The notes under the pieces: generated by a model
What the model saw: the letters and a program-made list of their open reading frames with translations, nothing else
The model's database searches: none
Told to the model about the DNA's origin: nothing
Shown here: positions 56,933 to 64,000 of the stretch, one piece after another
Numbering within the stretch: position 1 is the first letter of the stretch
Layout of the letters: each line of letters starts with the position of its first letter
Assembly (NCBI GenBank): GCA_905235525.1
Contig: CAJOLW010000005.1
Coordinates: 62,001-126,000 of the forward strand
From: an uncultured Bacteroidaceae bacterium
GTDB lineage: Bacteria > Bacteroidota > Bacteroidia > Bacteroidales > Bacteroidaceae
Direction of reading: 5' to 3'
DNA length: 64,000 nt
Program-made: the position numbers and the translations under genes

Positions 56933-58414
56933 TCATTTTCCCAATCGCTTCACCCAAAGGTCATAAGCAGCCTTGTATGGTGCACAGTCTTCCTCTGGTT
57001 TAATGGTTGCCATGTGATTGAGTGTCTTGAAGGCTTCGTCGCTGTCTTTGTAGATGCCCGCACCAATGCCTGCACCATAAGCAGCACCCACAGAACCATC
57101 CGTTTCATAGAGTTCGATGGTGGCTCCTGTGACGGAGGCCAATGTGCGGCAGAAGAGCGGATTGAGGAACATGTTGGCATGACCAGCCTTGATGGTGCTG
57201 ATTTCCATACCCATGTCCTTCATGATCTGCATGCCGTAGGCAAATGAGAAAGCGATGCCTTCGTGAGCAGCACGGATGAGGTGTGCTTTCTTGTGGATAT
57301 TGAAGTTGATGCCATGAATGGAAGCACCCACATTCTCGTTCTGAAGCACACGTTCTGCACCGTTGCCGAATGGAATCACCGTCAAGCCATCGGCACCGAT
57401 TGGCGTAGTCTCTGCGAGGTCATTCATCTCCGGATAACTCATACCCTCTGGAGCCACAGTGCGGCGCATCCAAGCATTGAGGATACCTGTACCGTTGATA
57501 CAGAGAAGGACGCCCAAACGGGTTGCCCCACCCTCTCCATGATTCACATGCGCAAATGTGTTGACACGAGACAGTTTGTCATAGTTGACCTCGCCAAGCA
57601 CACCGTAAACCACGCCAGAAGTACCACCTGTTGCAGCAATTTCGCCAGGCTTCATCACATTAAGTGAAAGGGCATTGTTAGGTTGGTCACCACCACGATA
57701 AGAGATCGGTGTGCCAACAGGAATGCCAAGTTCATCAGCAATAGCCTGACAAACGGTGCTTTGCACAGAGAAGGTTGGCACAATCTCTGCGATGATGTCT
57801 TCAGAGAAACCGAAGAAATTCATCACGTCCTTGCTCACCTCATTGTTCTTGAAGTCCCAGAACATACCCTCAGAAAGACCTGAAACGGTAGTCTTCTTGT
57901 CACCACCAGAAAGGCGCATAGCGATGTAATCGCCTGGAAGCATAATCTTGTCAATCTTGGCAAAAACGTCTGGCTCGTTCTCCTTCACCCATGCCAACTT
58001 GGCGGCTGTAAAGTTACCAGGAGAATTGAGGAGGTGCTGGAGGCATTTCTCACCACCGATAGCATCGAATGCCTTGTTGCCATAAGGCACAGCACGACCG
58101 TCACACCAGATGATGGATGGACGAAGTGGCTTTCCTTCCTTATCCACACACACGAGTCCGTGCATCTGATAAGAAATACCAATGGCTTTCACGTCAGCCA
58201 GCGAACCGCCAGCCTTGGTAGCCACACGGGCTGTTGCCTGTTTGAGTTCATCCCACCACATTTCGGGCTCTTGCTCAGCCCAACCTGGCTGCTTGGCAAT
58301 GATGGATGCCTCACTGTCTGGATATTGTGCACTTGCCACCGTCTGTCCTGTCTGTGCATCAACGAGGGAGGCTTTGACCGACGATGTACCAATGTCGTAA
58401 CCTAAAAGTAACAT
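56933..58414 (-). CDS. xylB: Xylulokinase
   Basis: A 493-residue FGGY kinase that phosphorylates D-xylulose to xylulose 5-phosphate. The N-terminal phosphate-binding loop is LLGYDIGTSSVKASLVD; the substrate region includes GISYQMHGLVCVD and SIIWCDGRA. The C-terminal FGGY domain has AAHEGIAFSFAYGMQIM, IKAGHANMFLNPLFCRTLAS, and VGAAYGAGIGAG. Length is typical of XylB. Last gene of the symporter-GH43-xylB operon, separated from GH43 by a 102-base gap holding a long hairpin. Confidence 0.95.
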   Translation of the reverse strand: MLLLGYDIGTSSVKASLVDAQTGQTVASAQYPDSEASIIAKQPGWAEQEPEMWWDELKQATARVATKAGGSLADVKAIGISYQMHGLVCVDKEGKPLRPSIIWCDGRAVPYGNKAFDAIGGEKCLQHLLNSPGNFTAAKLAWVKENEPDVFAKIDKIMLPGDYIAMRLSGGDKKTTVSGLSEGMFWDFKNNEVSKDVMNFFGFSEDIIAEIVPTFSVQSTVCQAIADELGIPVGTPISYRGGDQPNNALSLNVMKPGEIAATGGTSGVVYGVLGEVNYDKLSRVNTFAHVNHGEGGATRLGVLLCINGTGILNAWMRRTVAPEGMSYPEMNDLAETTPIGADGLTVIPFGNGAERVLQNENVGASIHGINFNIHKKAHLIRAAHEGIAFSFAYGMQIMKDMGMEISTIKAGHANMFLNPLFCRTLASVTGATIELYETDGSVGAAYGAGIGAGIYKDSDEAFKTLNHMATIKPEEDCAPYKAAYDLWVKRLGK

Positions 58415-58442
58415 AATTTTAAAGAATTAAAGAGTTGAAGAA

Positions 58443-58495
58443 TTGAAGAATTGAAGTTCATTCACCCAATGGTCATGAATACTTCAATTCTTCAA
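58443..58495. repeat. Perfect 15-bp inverted repeat between GH43 and xylB
   Basis: TTGAAGAATTGAAGT (58443-58457) pairs with ACTTCAATTCTTCAA (58481-58495), with a 23-base loop. It lies inside the operon and could cause partial termination or stabilise the GH43 message. Confidence 0.85.
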
Positions 58496-58516
58496 TCTTA
58501 TATTGATTCATTTTTC

Positions 58517-59551
58517 TTAATCAAGACCCTCAATCTGCTGAATGGTGCCATCTGCGTTGTAGTGCAGTTCGCACACCTTCAGAGAACGGAGCCATGTCTT
58601 GTCGTTTGATGGCACACAATCATGGTGGAAGAGATACCACTTACCCTTATACTCTGCAATAGCATGGTGAGTAGTCCAACCTACCACTGGAGTCATGAGG
58701 ACACCCTGATAGGTAAATGGTCCGTAAGGATTGTCACCGATAGCGTAGCAGAGGAAGTGGCTGTCACCTGTAGAGTAAGAGAAGTAGTACTTGCCATTAT
58801 ACTTGTGCATCCATGATGCCTCGAAGAAGCGGTGTGGATCACCAGCCTTCAAAGGCTTTCCGTCCTTGTCAAGGATGAGTACACAACGGGGAGCCTCTGC
58901 AAACTCCATGTCATCATTCATCTTCACCACCCAACTTGGGAGTGCAGGAGCATCTGGCTTAGCGAAGAGTTGAGTCTTGCGGTCTGGAGCAGGACCTAAA
59001 TCGATGAGTCCGTTCTTGTCACCATACTTTCCAGGGATGGTCTCAAAACCATGATAGAGAGGCTGCCACCACTGGAGTTGTCCACCCCAAAGACCACCGA
59101 AGTATGTGTAGATGGTGCCGTCATCATCCTTGAACACACATGGGTCGATAGAGAAAGAACCACGAATAGCGAATGGACGTGGAGTGAATGGACCTTCTGG
59201 CTTGTCTGCCACAGCCACACCAAGACGGAACACACCGTCATAGCCCTTGGCAGAAAACACATAGTAGTACTTGCCATCCTTCTCCACCACGTCGCTGTCC
59301 CACAACTGCTTTTCAGCCCATGGCACTTGCTCCACACTAAAGATAACACCATGGTCAGTAGCCTTGCCGTTCTCCAAGTCATCGAAAGAGAGTGCGTGGT
59401 AGTCCTTCATCTGGAAATGACCTCCATCGTCGTCTTCTTCAGCACCAGCCTCCCAGTCGTGAGAGGGGTAGATGTACAATTTACCATTGAATACATGCGC
59501 CGCAGGATCTGCCATGTAATCTTCTGGGAAAAGATATTTCTTTCCTTCCAT
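58517..59551 (-). CDS. GH43 glycosidase (beta-xylosidase / arabinofuranosidase-like)
   Basis: A 344-residue single-domain five-bladed propeller enzyme with no signal peptide, so it acts on imported oligosaccharides in the cytoplasm. Catalytic pattern of GH43: base Asp in YMADPAAHVFNGKLYIYPSH, transition-state Asp in FSIDPCVFKDDDGTIYTYFG, and acid Glu in RFFEASWMHKYNGKYYFSYS. GVAVADKPEGPF is also typical. Substrate (xylo- or arabino-oligosaccharide) is inferred from its place between the GPH symporter and xylB. Start at ATG 59551. Confidence 0.92.
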   Translation of the reverse strand: MEGKKYLFPEDYMADPAAHVFNGKLYIYPSHDWEAGAEEDDDGGHFQMKDYHALSFDDLENGKATDHGVIFSVEQVPWAEKQLWDSDVVEKDGKYYYVFSAKGYDGVFRLGVAVADKPEGPFTPRPFAIRGSFSIDPCVFKDDDGTIYTYFGGLWGGQLQWWQPLYHGFETIPGKYGDKNGLIDLGPAPDRKTQLFAKPDAPALPSWVVKMNDDMEFAEAPRCVLILDKDGKPLKAGDPHRFFEASWMHKYNGKYYFSYSTGDSHFLCYAIGDNPYGPFTYQGVLMTPVVGWTTHHAIAEYKGKWYLFHHDCVPSNDKTWLRSLKVCELHYNADGTIQQIEGLD

Positions 59552-59614
59552 AGTTTTTAGGTTTTATTGGGTTATAAATGATAAAATAGATTATTCAAGT
59601 TTCGTATATTTTAT

Positions 59615-59742
59615 TTCTTTGGAGTTAAAGGAGTTATAAGGAGTTATCGCTCCGCTCAGGAGTTAAAAGCCGATACTCTGACATCAGCATCACATTTGGC
59701 TTTAACTACTTTAACTCCTCTAACTACTTTAACTCCAAAGAA
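59615..59742. repeat. Long imperfect palindrome between symporter and GH43 genes
   Basis: Left arm TTCTTTGGAGTTAAAGGAGT onward and right arm ending TTTAACTCCAAAGAA fold back on each other over about 45 bases each, with internal GGAGTTA units. The part 59624-59685 is homologous to 48285-48345 beside xylA. The 59552-59776 gap shows no gene. Confidence 0.82.
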
Positions 59743-59776
59743 GTTGAGCACTTGAGAAAGTTGAGTAGATTAGTTA

Positions 59777-61183
59777 TTACTTCTTCGAACGAGCCTCAAT
59801 CTCTCTGCTCATCTCGTCAAGTCTCTCATCAGTGAGAGGATATCTATAAACCAAGAATCCTACAATGACAAGAAGGATGGCTGGGATGATACATGTGAAC
59901 ACCAAAATGGCATTCTGAGCAATTTCTGAATAATTAGCCAATTTCACATAATAGGCGTTTACAGGAGCACTGATAAATGATGCCAGGAACACGACAACAA
60001 AGATGCCAAGCACTAACTGAAGGCTCTTGTTTGCCTTGAATTCCTGCCACATCTCACCGAATGACACAGGCTTTTCAGGTGTAGTGGTAATATTCTCCTT
60101 ACAGCCAGCAAAGCAAAGCATCAAGAGAACAAAACCGACAAGTGCAAACACACTGGTAACAGTAAACCAAGCAGTTGGTTCAGTTGCCAAGGCAGACTCT
60201 TCGCTGGCGAAGTTAAAGCCAATCCATCCCATCACCAGAGGTGTGATCCAACCAGCGATGGAGAAACCAGCCTTGAAAGCAACACCTGCAAGTGCATTCA
60301 CTGTGGCTGCAGGTCTGTTTCCTGTACGATATTCTGCCTCTGTGATCACTTCTGGAACCAGCGCCCACATCAAAGAACCGACAAGAAGACCAACACCTGT
60401 CATGATCTTTGCAATCTGAACGATTGTGTTGTAACTTGCCACATCAAAGAATTTACCAATGGTGAACAATATGATAAATCCGACAAGACCTACTGCGAGA
60501 AGTGTATAATAAAGCCCCTTCTTACCCAGCCATTTCTTCAATGCAGGCAGAGACGGCAGGATGATGAAAGCCGGAATAGTGCCAATAGCCATAAATGTAG
60601 CCTGATTCCAGTCAATGGCAGCATGGACACACATAGCAAGTCCGATAGGGAAACCTGCCTGAACAACGATCTGACCGATATTGGCACAGACCATTCGTGT
60701 GGAGGTAAGAATAAGAACCTCGTCGTTGTCACGGGTCATACTTGCCATAATCGAGCCGTATGGAATGTTCACGACTGAATAAATCATGCTCAGCACGGTA
60801 TAACTGAGAGCAGCATAGACCATCTTCATGGGCATAGACCACTCGGCAGCCTGAGGAAGCATCAGCAGGCAAGCAGCAACAGTAAGAGGAATACCACCAT
60901 AAAGAAGATAAGCACGATACTTGCCTAACTTGGGATTGCGGTTATCAATATAACGCCCCACTACAGGACTCCAGAAACAGTCAACGAGACGAACTGTAAG
61001 AATCAGTCCACTCACGAAGGCTGCATTGATTTTTAACACCGTAGTAAGGTAAATCATCAAGTAGGTTGCTACTGTCTGAAAAATAAGATTCTGCGCCAAA
61101 TCACCCGAACCGAAACCGATGCGCTGGAGCCAACTAAGTTTGTAGAAGCCGTTTGCTTCCTGAGTTTGATTTACTGTTGTCAT
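59777..61183 (-). CDS. GPH-family sugar:cation symporter (xyloside transporter-like)
   Basis: A 468-residue, 12-helix transporter of the glycoside-pentoside-hexuronide family (MelB/XynB/YicJ type). The N-terminus has LQRIGFGSGDLAQNLIFQTV, and helix 2 includes LTVRLVDCFWSPVVGRYIDN with the cation-site Asp pattern. The cytoplasmic loop reads NPKLGKYRAYLLYGGIP. PYGSIMASMTRDNDE after helix 4 is a further family hallmark. It should import xylosides or arabinosides for the cytoplasmic GH43. First gene of the operon with a TAAATTTG -7 box upstream. Confidence 0.92.
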   Translation of the reverse strand: MTTVNQTQEANGFYKLSWLQRIGFGSGDLAQNLIFQTVATYLMIYLTTVLKINAAFVSGLILTVRLVDCFWSPVVGRYIDNRNPKLGKYRAYLLYGGIPLTVAACLLMLPQAAEWSMPMKMVYAALSYTVLSMIYSVVNIPYGSIMASMTRDNDEVLILTSTRMVCANIGQIVVQAGFPIGLAMCVHAAIDWNQATFMAIGTIPAFIILPSLPALKKWLGKKGLYYTLLAVGLVGFIILFTIGKFFDVASYNTIVQIAKIMTGVGLLVGSLMWALVPEVITEAEYRTGNRPAATVNALAGVAFKAGFSIAGWITPLVMGWIGFNFASEESALATEPTAWFTVTSVFALVGFVLLMLCFAGCKENITTTPEKPVSFGEMWQEFKANKSLQLVLGIFVVVFLASFISAPVNAYYVKLANYSEIAQNAILVFTCIIPAILLVIVGFLVYRYPLTDERLDEMSREIEARSKK

Positions 61184-61249
61184 TGAATTATTAGGTTTTG
61201 TTTATAATTGGTTAATATGCACAAAAAAATGGTTTGCCCATTTAGGTTG

Positions 61250-61257
61250 CAAATTTA
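61250..61257 (-). promoter_or_regulatory. -7 box of the symporter-GH43-xylB operon
   Basis: TAAATTTG on the minus strand, 67 bases before the symporter ATG. The sequence after it (GCAACCTAAAT) resembles that after the xylA -7 box (GCAAACCTTAAT), suggesting shared control. The rest of the 61184-61539 gap holds AT-rich DNA and the TrmH promoter. Confidence 0.55.
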
Positions 61258-61510
61258 AGACTTTTCTTTTATTTTTCATTACATTTTTGTGACAAACCGC
61301 TCTTCTCCTTTTTCTTTCGTTTTTGTAAAAAAACAGTTCGAAAAGCAAGTAGATGAGTCACTTTCCACGTGCATTCATGTTGCGAATTTAGAAGGTTAGT
61401 GCCTCACTCATTGCTCTGAAACACCCACAAGAAACCACTATCCAAGTATTCCAGACGTTAGTTTTCGTAATTTTCCATCAAAAAATTTGCGTTTTACACA
61501 AAAAAGCCCT

Positions 61511-61518
61511 TATCTTTG
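61511..61518 (+). promoter_or_regulatory. -7 box of the TrmH-family gene
   Basis: TATCTTTG, 21 bases before the ATG at 61540. It overlaps the TTG of the longer frame. Confidence 0.6.
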
Positions 61519-61539
61519 TATGATTTAAGTGGTTATGGA

Positions 61540-62328
61540 ATGAATGAAATCGTAATTTCAAGTGTACAGAATCCACGTGTGAAAGCAGTATTGCTATTGC
61601 AACAGAAGTCGGCTGAGAGAAAGCGGACGGGATTGTTTGTTGTGGAGGGTAGAAGAGAATTGACACACTGCATAGAAATGGGATTGGAGATAAAAGAGGT
61701 ATATGTATGCCGAGAAATTGCAAAGACCACAGAGAGGTGGAACAACATGTGGGAGGTGACGAGAGATGTATATGAGAAAATAGCATATCGTGGAAGCACG
61801 GAAGGCATTGTGGCCGTAGTGAAGAGTCAAGAAAGAAGGTTGAACGATTTGAGGCTAAGTCGGAATCCGCTGATTATGGTGGTGGAACGCGTGGAGAAGC
61901 CTGGAAATTTAGGTGCGATTTTGCGGAGTGCAGATGCTGCAGGAGCGGATGCGGTTATCGTATGTGACGCATTGACTGACTTATGGAATCCCAATTTGAT
62001 ACGTAGTTCTATCGGAGCAGTGTTTACAGTTCCATGTGTCGTGTGTGAAAGTAATGAGTGCATTGCATTTCTAAAGGAACGCGGCATACAGATATTAACA
62101 GCGCAATTGCAAGATTCGCGACTTTATTACGACACGGATATGAGATGTGGAACCGCCATTGTAATGGGGACAGAATCGACAGGATTGACAGAGGTATGGC
62201 GGCAAGAGGCTGATGCACATATTAGAATCCCGATGTTAGGGCGACTCGACTCGCTGAATGTAAGTGTAAGTGCCGCTATCTTATTATATGAAGCAGTAAG
62301 ACAACGGGAAAGAGCAAAGGAAGATTAA
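61540..62328 (+). CDS. TrmH/SpoU-family RNA 2'-O-methyltransferase
   Basis: A 262-residue SPOUT methyltransferase that methylates a ribose 2'-OH in rRNA or tRNA. An N-terminal substrate-binding domain (SSVQNPRVKAVLLLQQKSAE, GLFVVEGRRELTHCIEMGLE) precedes the SPOUT domain. Motif 1 is RVEKPGNLGAILRSADAAGA, motif 2 is IVMGTESTGLTEVWRQEAD, and motif 3 is IRIPMLGRLDSLNVSVSAAI. The exact RNA site is unknown (RlmB/TsnR-like). The ATG at 61540 is chosen because the longer frame starts within the promoter. Confidence 0.92.
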   Translation: MNEIVISSVQNPRVKAVLLLQQKSAERKRTGLFVVEGRRELTHCIEMGLEIKEVYVCREIAKTTERWNNMWEVTRDVYEKIAYRGSTEGIVAVVKSQERRLNDLRLSRNPLIMVVERVEKPGNLGAILRSADAAGADAVIVCDALTDLWNPNLIRSSIGAVFTVPCVVCESNECIAFLKERGIQILTAQLQDSRLYYDTDMRCGTAIVMGTESTGLTEVWRQEADAHIRIPMLGRLDSLNVSVSAAILLYEAVRQRERAKED

Positions 62329-62367
62329 GAGTTTGTTCAATAACCTAAATCAAACAATGATAGAAAC

Positions 62368-64000
62368 ATGAAAAAAACGTTTTTCTTTGGTATGATGATG
62401 ATGGTGGCGTTACTGATGAACGCCCAAGACGAATATTTCATCAAAAATTATGGAAAGACTGATGAATTGAGAGTGCGTGGTACCACATGCATGACACAAA
62501 TTAATGGCTTTATATGGATTGGTACATCAACGGGGTTTTACGCATTTGATGGTTACTACATGCATCCATACACCATCCCCGATGAGGAAGGCAAGGGAGG
62601 ATTCTATAGGCGAGTGGTGGCACTGGAAAATTCAGTTGAAAAGGATTTGTGGATTGCCACAAGAAAGGGCATTTATGTTTTTGAAATGATTAGCGAAAGC
62701 ATACGCCTTTTTGAAGCGGAAGGTTTGCCAAAGAGCCCCGATGTGCGTAGTATCAAATTCGATAAGGATGGCATTCTTTGGAGCATCATAAATGACAAAG
62801 CCTATCGCATCGATGTGAAGAAAAAGACCGCAGAATGTATCGGGGATGGCGTGATGTCGCCCAGTTGTATGACGGTGACAAAGGATGGCACCGTCTGGTA
62901 TGGTGACAACAATGGCATACTGTATCGTTATGATGCTTCCAGTCACCGTGTACGTTCCTACAATGCTAAAACTGAAGGCATGGAGGATCTGATATACTTG
63001 TCGAGCATCACGGAGATGAGAAACGGAAAATTGGCGTTGATCACCTATAGAAATGGCGTATTACTTTTCTCGCCTAAAGATATGACATCTACGATGCTGA
63101 TGACACATGATGATGAAGGGGAACCCATTATTGCACACACCTCCATCACACCTGACGGCGATGAACTTTGGGTAGGTACCGAACGAGGCATTGTCATCTA
63201 CCGCATGAGAGATGGACACATTAAAGGCATTCGCCAATCACACGCAACGACCAACTCCTTGTCGGACAATGCCGTACACACCTTGTTTTTGGATGATGAA
63301 AATGGTGTATGGGCTGGCACCTTCTTTGGTGGTATGAACCGCATTAGTCTTTCGCCCCAAAACTTCTCTGTACTCACCCCTGCCAACGACAAAGATGATA
63401 TTGATGTGTTCCGTGAATTGTGCGAGGACAATGACGGGCATTTATGGGTAGGTAGTGAAGATGGCGGCTTGTATCTGGTGGACAGAAAGAAAGATGTTCT
63501 ACACAAAGCAGACGTGGACTGGGGAGGTGAAACTCCTCCGTTCAACATCCAGTCGCTGATGATGGTGGACAACCGCCTTTGGCTGTCAAGTATTACCAAG
63601 GGCGTCTATGTCGTGGACACCCAAAATATGAAGTTAGTTCGAAGATATAGAAGAACCAATCGGTCGGCAGAAGGACGCATCATTGGCGGCATCAGCATGT
63701 GCCAACAGGACGGAACCATCTTTGTCAGTTCTGTAGCAGGTGTGTACATCTTTCACCCAGAGGAAGAAGAATTTGTCTTGATGCCAGAGTTGCTGAACAC
63801 ATATTCCCATCATCTGTATGCTGACCGTCATGGTAACGTGTGGGTGGCAACTTTTGACAAGGGACTTTGGAAAATACAGAAAAAGAATGGCAAATGGAAA
63901 GCAGAACGGACAAAGTTCACTTACCCAAGCACCACGGTCATCATGGAAGATTCAAGAGGTACCTATTGGGTGGGGACAGACCTTCATGGCTTAGTTTCCT
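62368..64000 (+). CDS. Hybrid two-component sensor (propeller type), 5' part only
   Basis: An open frame of at least 544 codons running off the window. Signal peptide (FFFGMMMMVALLMNAQ), then two-component-regulator propeller repeats: GFIWIGTSTGFYAFDGYY, DLWIATRKGIYVFE, LWVGTERGIVIYR, GVWAGTFFGGMNRIS, LWVGSEDGGLYLVD, NVWVATFDKGLWKIQ, YWVGTDLHGLVS. The linker SLSDNAVHTLFLDDENG is typical. In Bacteroidetes such sensor domains continue into a Y_Y_Y domain, membrane helix, histidine kinase, receiver and AraC domain, and often detect oligosaccharides. Its neighbourhood suggests pentose-glycan control (inference). The start has a 39-base gap after the TrmH-family gene. Confidence 0.9.
   Translation, partial: MKKTFFFGMMMMVALLMNAQDEYFIKNYGKTDELRVRGTTCMTQINGFIWIGTSTGFYAFDGYYMHPYTIPDEEGKGGFYRRVVALENSVEKDLWIATRKGIYVFEMISESIRLFEAEGLPKSPDVRSIKFDKDGILWSIINDKAYRIDVKKKTAECIGDGVMSPSCMTVTKDGTVWYGDNNGILYRYDASSHRVRSYNAKTEGMEDLIYLSSITEMRNGKLALITYRNGVLLFSPKDMTSTMLMTHDDEGEPIIAHTSITPDGDELWVGTERGIVIYRMRDGHIKGIRQSHATTNSLSDNAVHTLFLDDENGVWAGTFFGGMNRISLSPQNFSVLTPANDKDDIDVFRELCEDNDGHLWVGSEDGGLYLVDRKKDVLHKADVDWGGETPPFNIQSLMMVDNRLWLSSITKGVYVVDTQNMKLVRRYRRTNRSAEGRIIGGISMCQQDGTIFVSSVAGVYIFHPEEEEFVLMPELLNTYSHHLYADRHGNVWVATFDKGLWKIQKKNGKWKAERTKFTYPSTTVIMEDSRGTYWVGTDLHGLVS

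Noticed and set aside
61184..61539. tRNA or small RNA gene in the gap before the TrmH-family gene
   Set aside because: No cloverleaf or strong hairpin could be found by eye; the stretch is AT-rich promoter DNA.

Overview
The window reads as chromosome of a Bacteroidales bacterium, most likely a Prevotellaceae member (Prevotella/Segatella type). The evidence is: -7 promoter boxes of the form TAnnTTTG with no clear Shine-Dalgarno sequences; gldH next to ricT and holB; several secreted proteins with type IX secretion (T9SS) C-terminal tails; a streptopain/interpain-like C10 protease; and a propeller-type hybrid two-component sensor. No rRNA, tRNA, CRISPR array, prophage or intact insertion sequence was seen.

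Left part (1-23 kb) is mostly housekeeping and vitamin metabolism. It holds a MATE exporter and TadA; a tandem SGNH esterase and queA, each broken by one apparent single-base deletion; Nudix and birA; a sensor kinase; a shortened methyltransferase-like protein; and the PduO-type cobalamin adenosyltransferase. After a 113-bp tandem repeat and an MFS exporter comes a six-gene minus-strand cobalamin operon: cobQ, threonine-P decarboxylase-like aminotransferase, cbiB, cobU, cobT, cobS. Most of its genes overlap by a few bases or nearly abut. It covers cobyric acid to cobalamin (late corrin amidation and nucleotide-loop assembly). The CobQ P-loop looks two residues short. Next come an HD phosphohydrolase, the metF-holB-ricT-gldH run, a membrane protein and a YpfJ-type metallopeptidase.

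Middle part (23.4-46 kb) is a cell-surface and secretion region: a TonB-C-like protein, WG-repeat proteins, an operon of TlpA-like thioredoxin / DUF6029-like barrel / two Omp28-like proteins, a C10 protease, an AAA-ATPase with a winged-helix end, and a 2166-residue FG-GAP/dockerin/cohesin-like T9SS protein. Four of these genes are preceded by copies of one intergenic cassette: a perfect or near-perfect terminator hairpin, then a TATATTTG promoter and a conserved leader. The C10 gene and the giant gene also share a 132-bp nearly identical 3' end.

Right part (45.8-64 kb) holds a NarL-type kinase/regulator pair, xylose isomerase, an MgtC-like protein, a very large GH2 beta-galactosidase, a CotH-family protein, and the operon GPH symporter - GH43 - xylulokinase. 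Together with xylA this is a pentose (xyloside/arabinoside) use locus. Long imperfect palindromes sit inside the operon and beside xylA. The window ends with a TrmH-family methyltransferase and the start of a hybrid two-component sensor that could sense plant-glycan breakdown products (inference).
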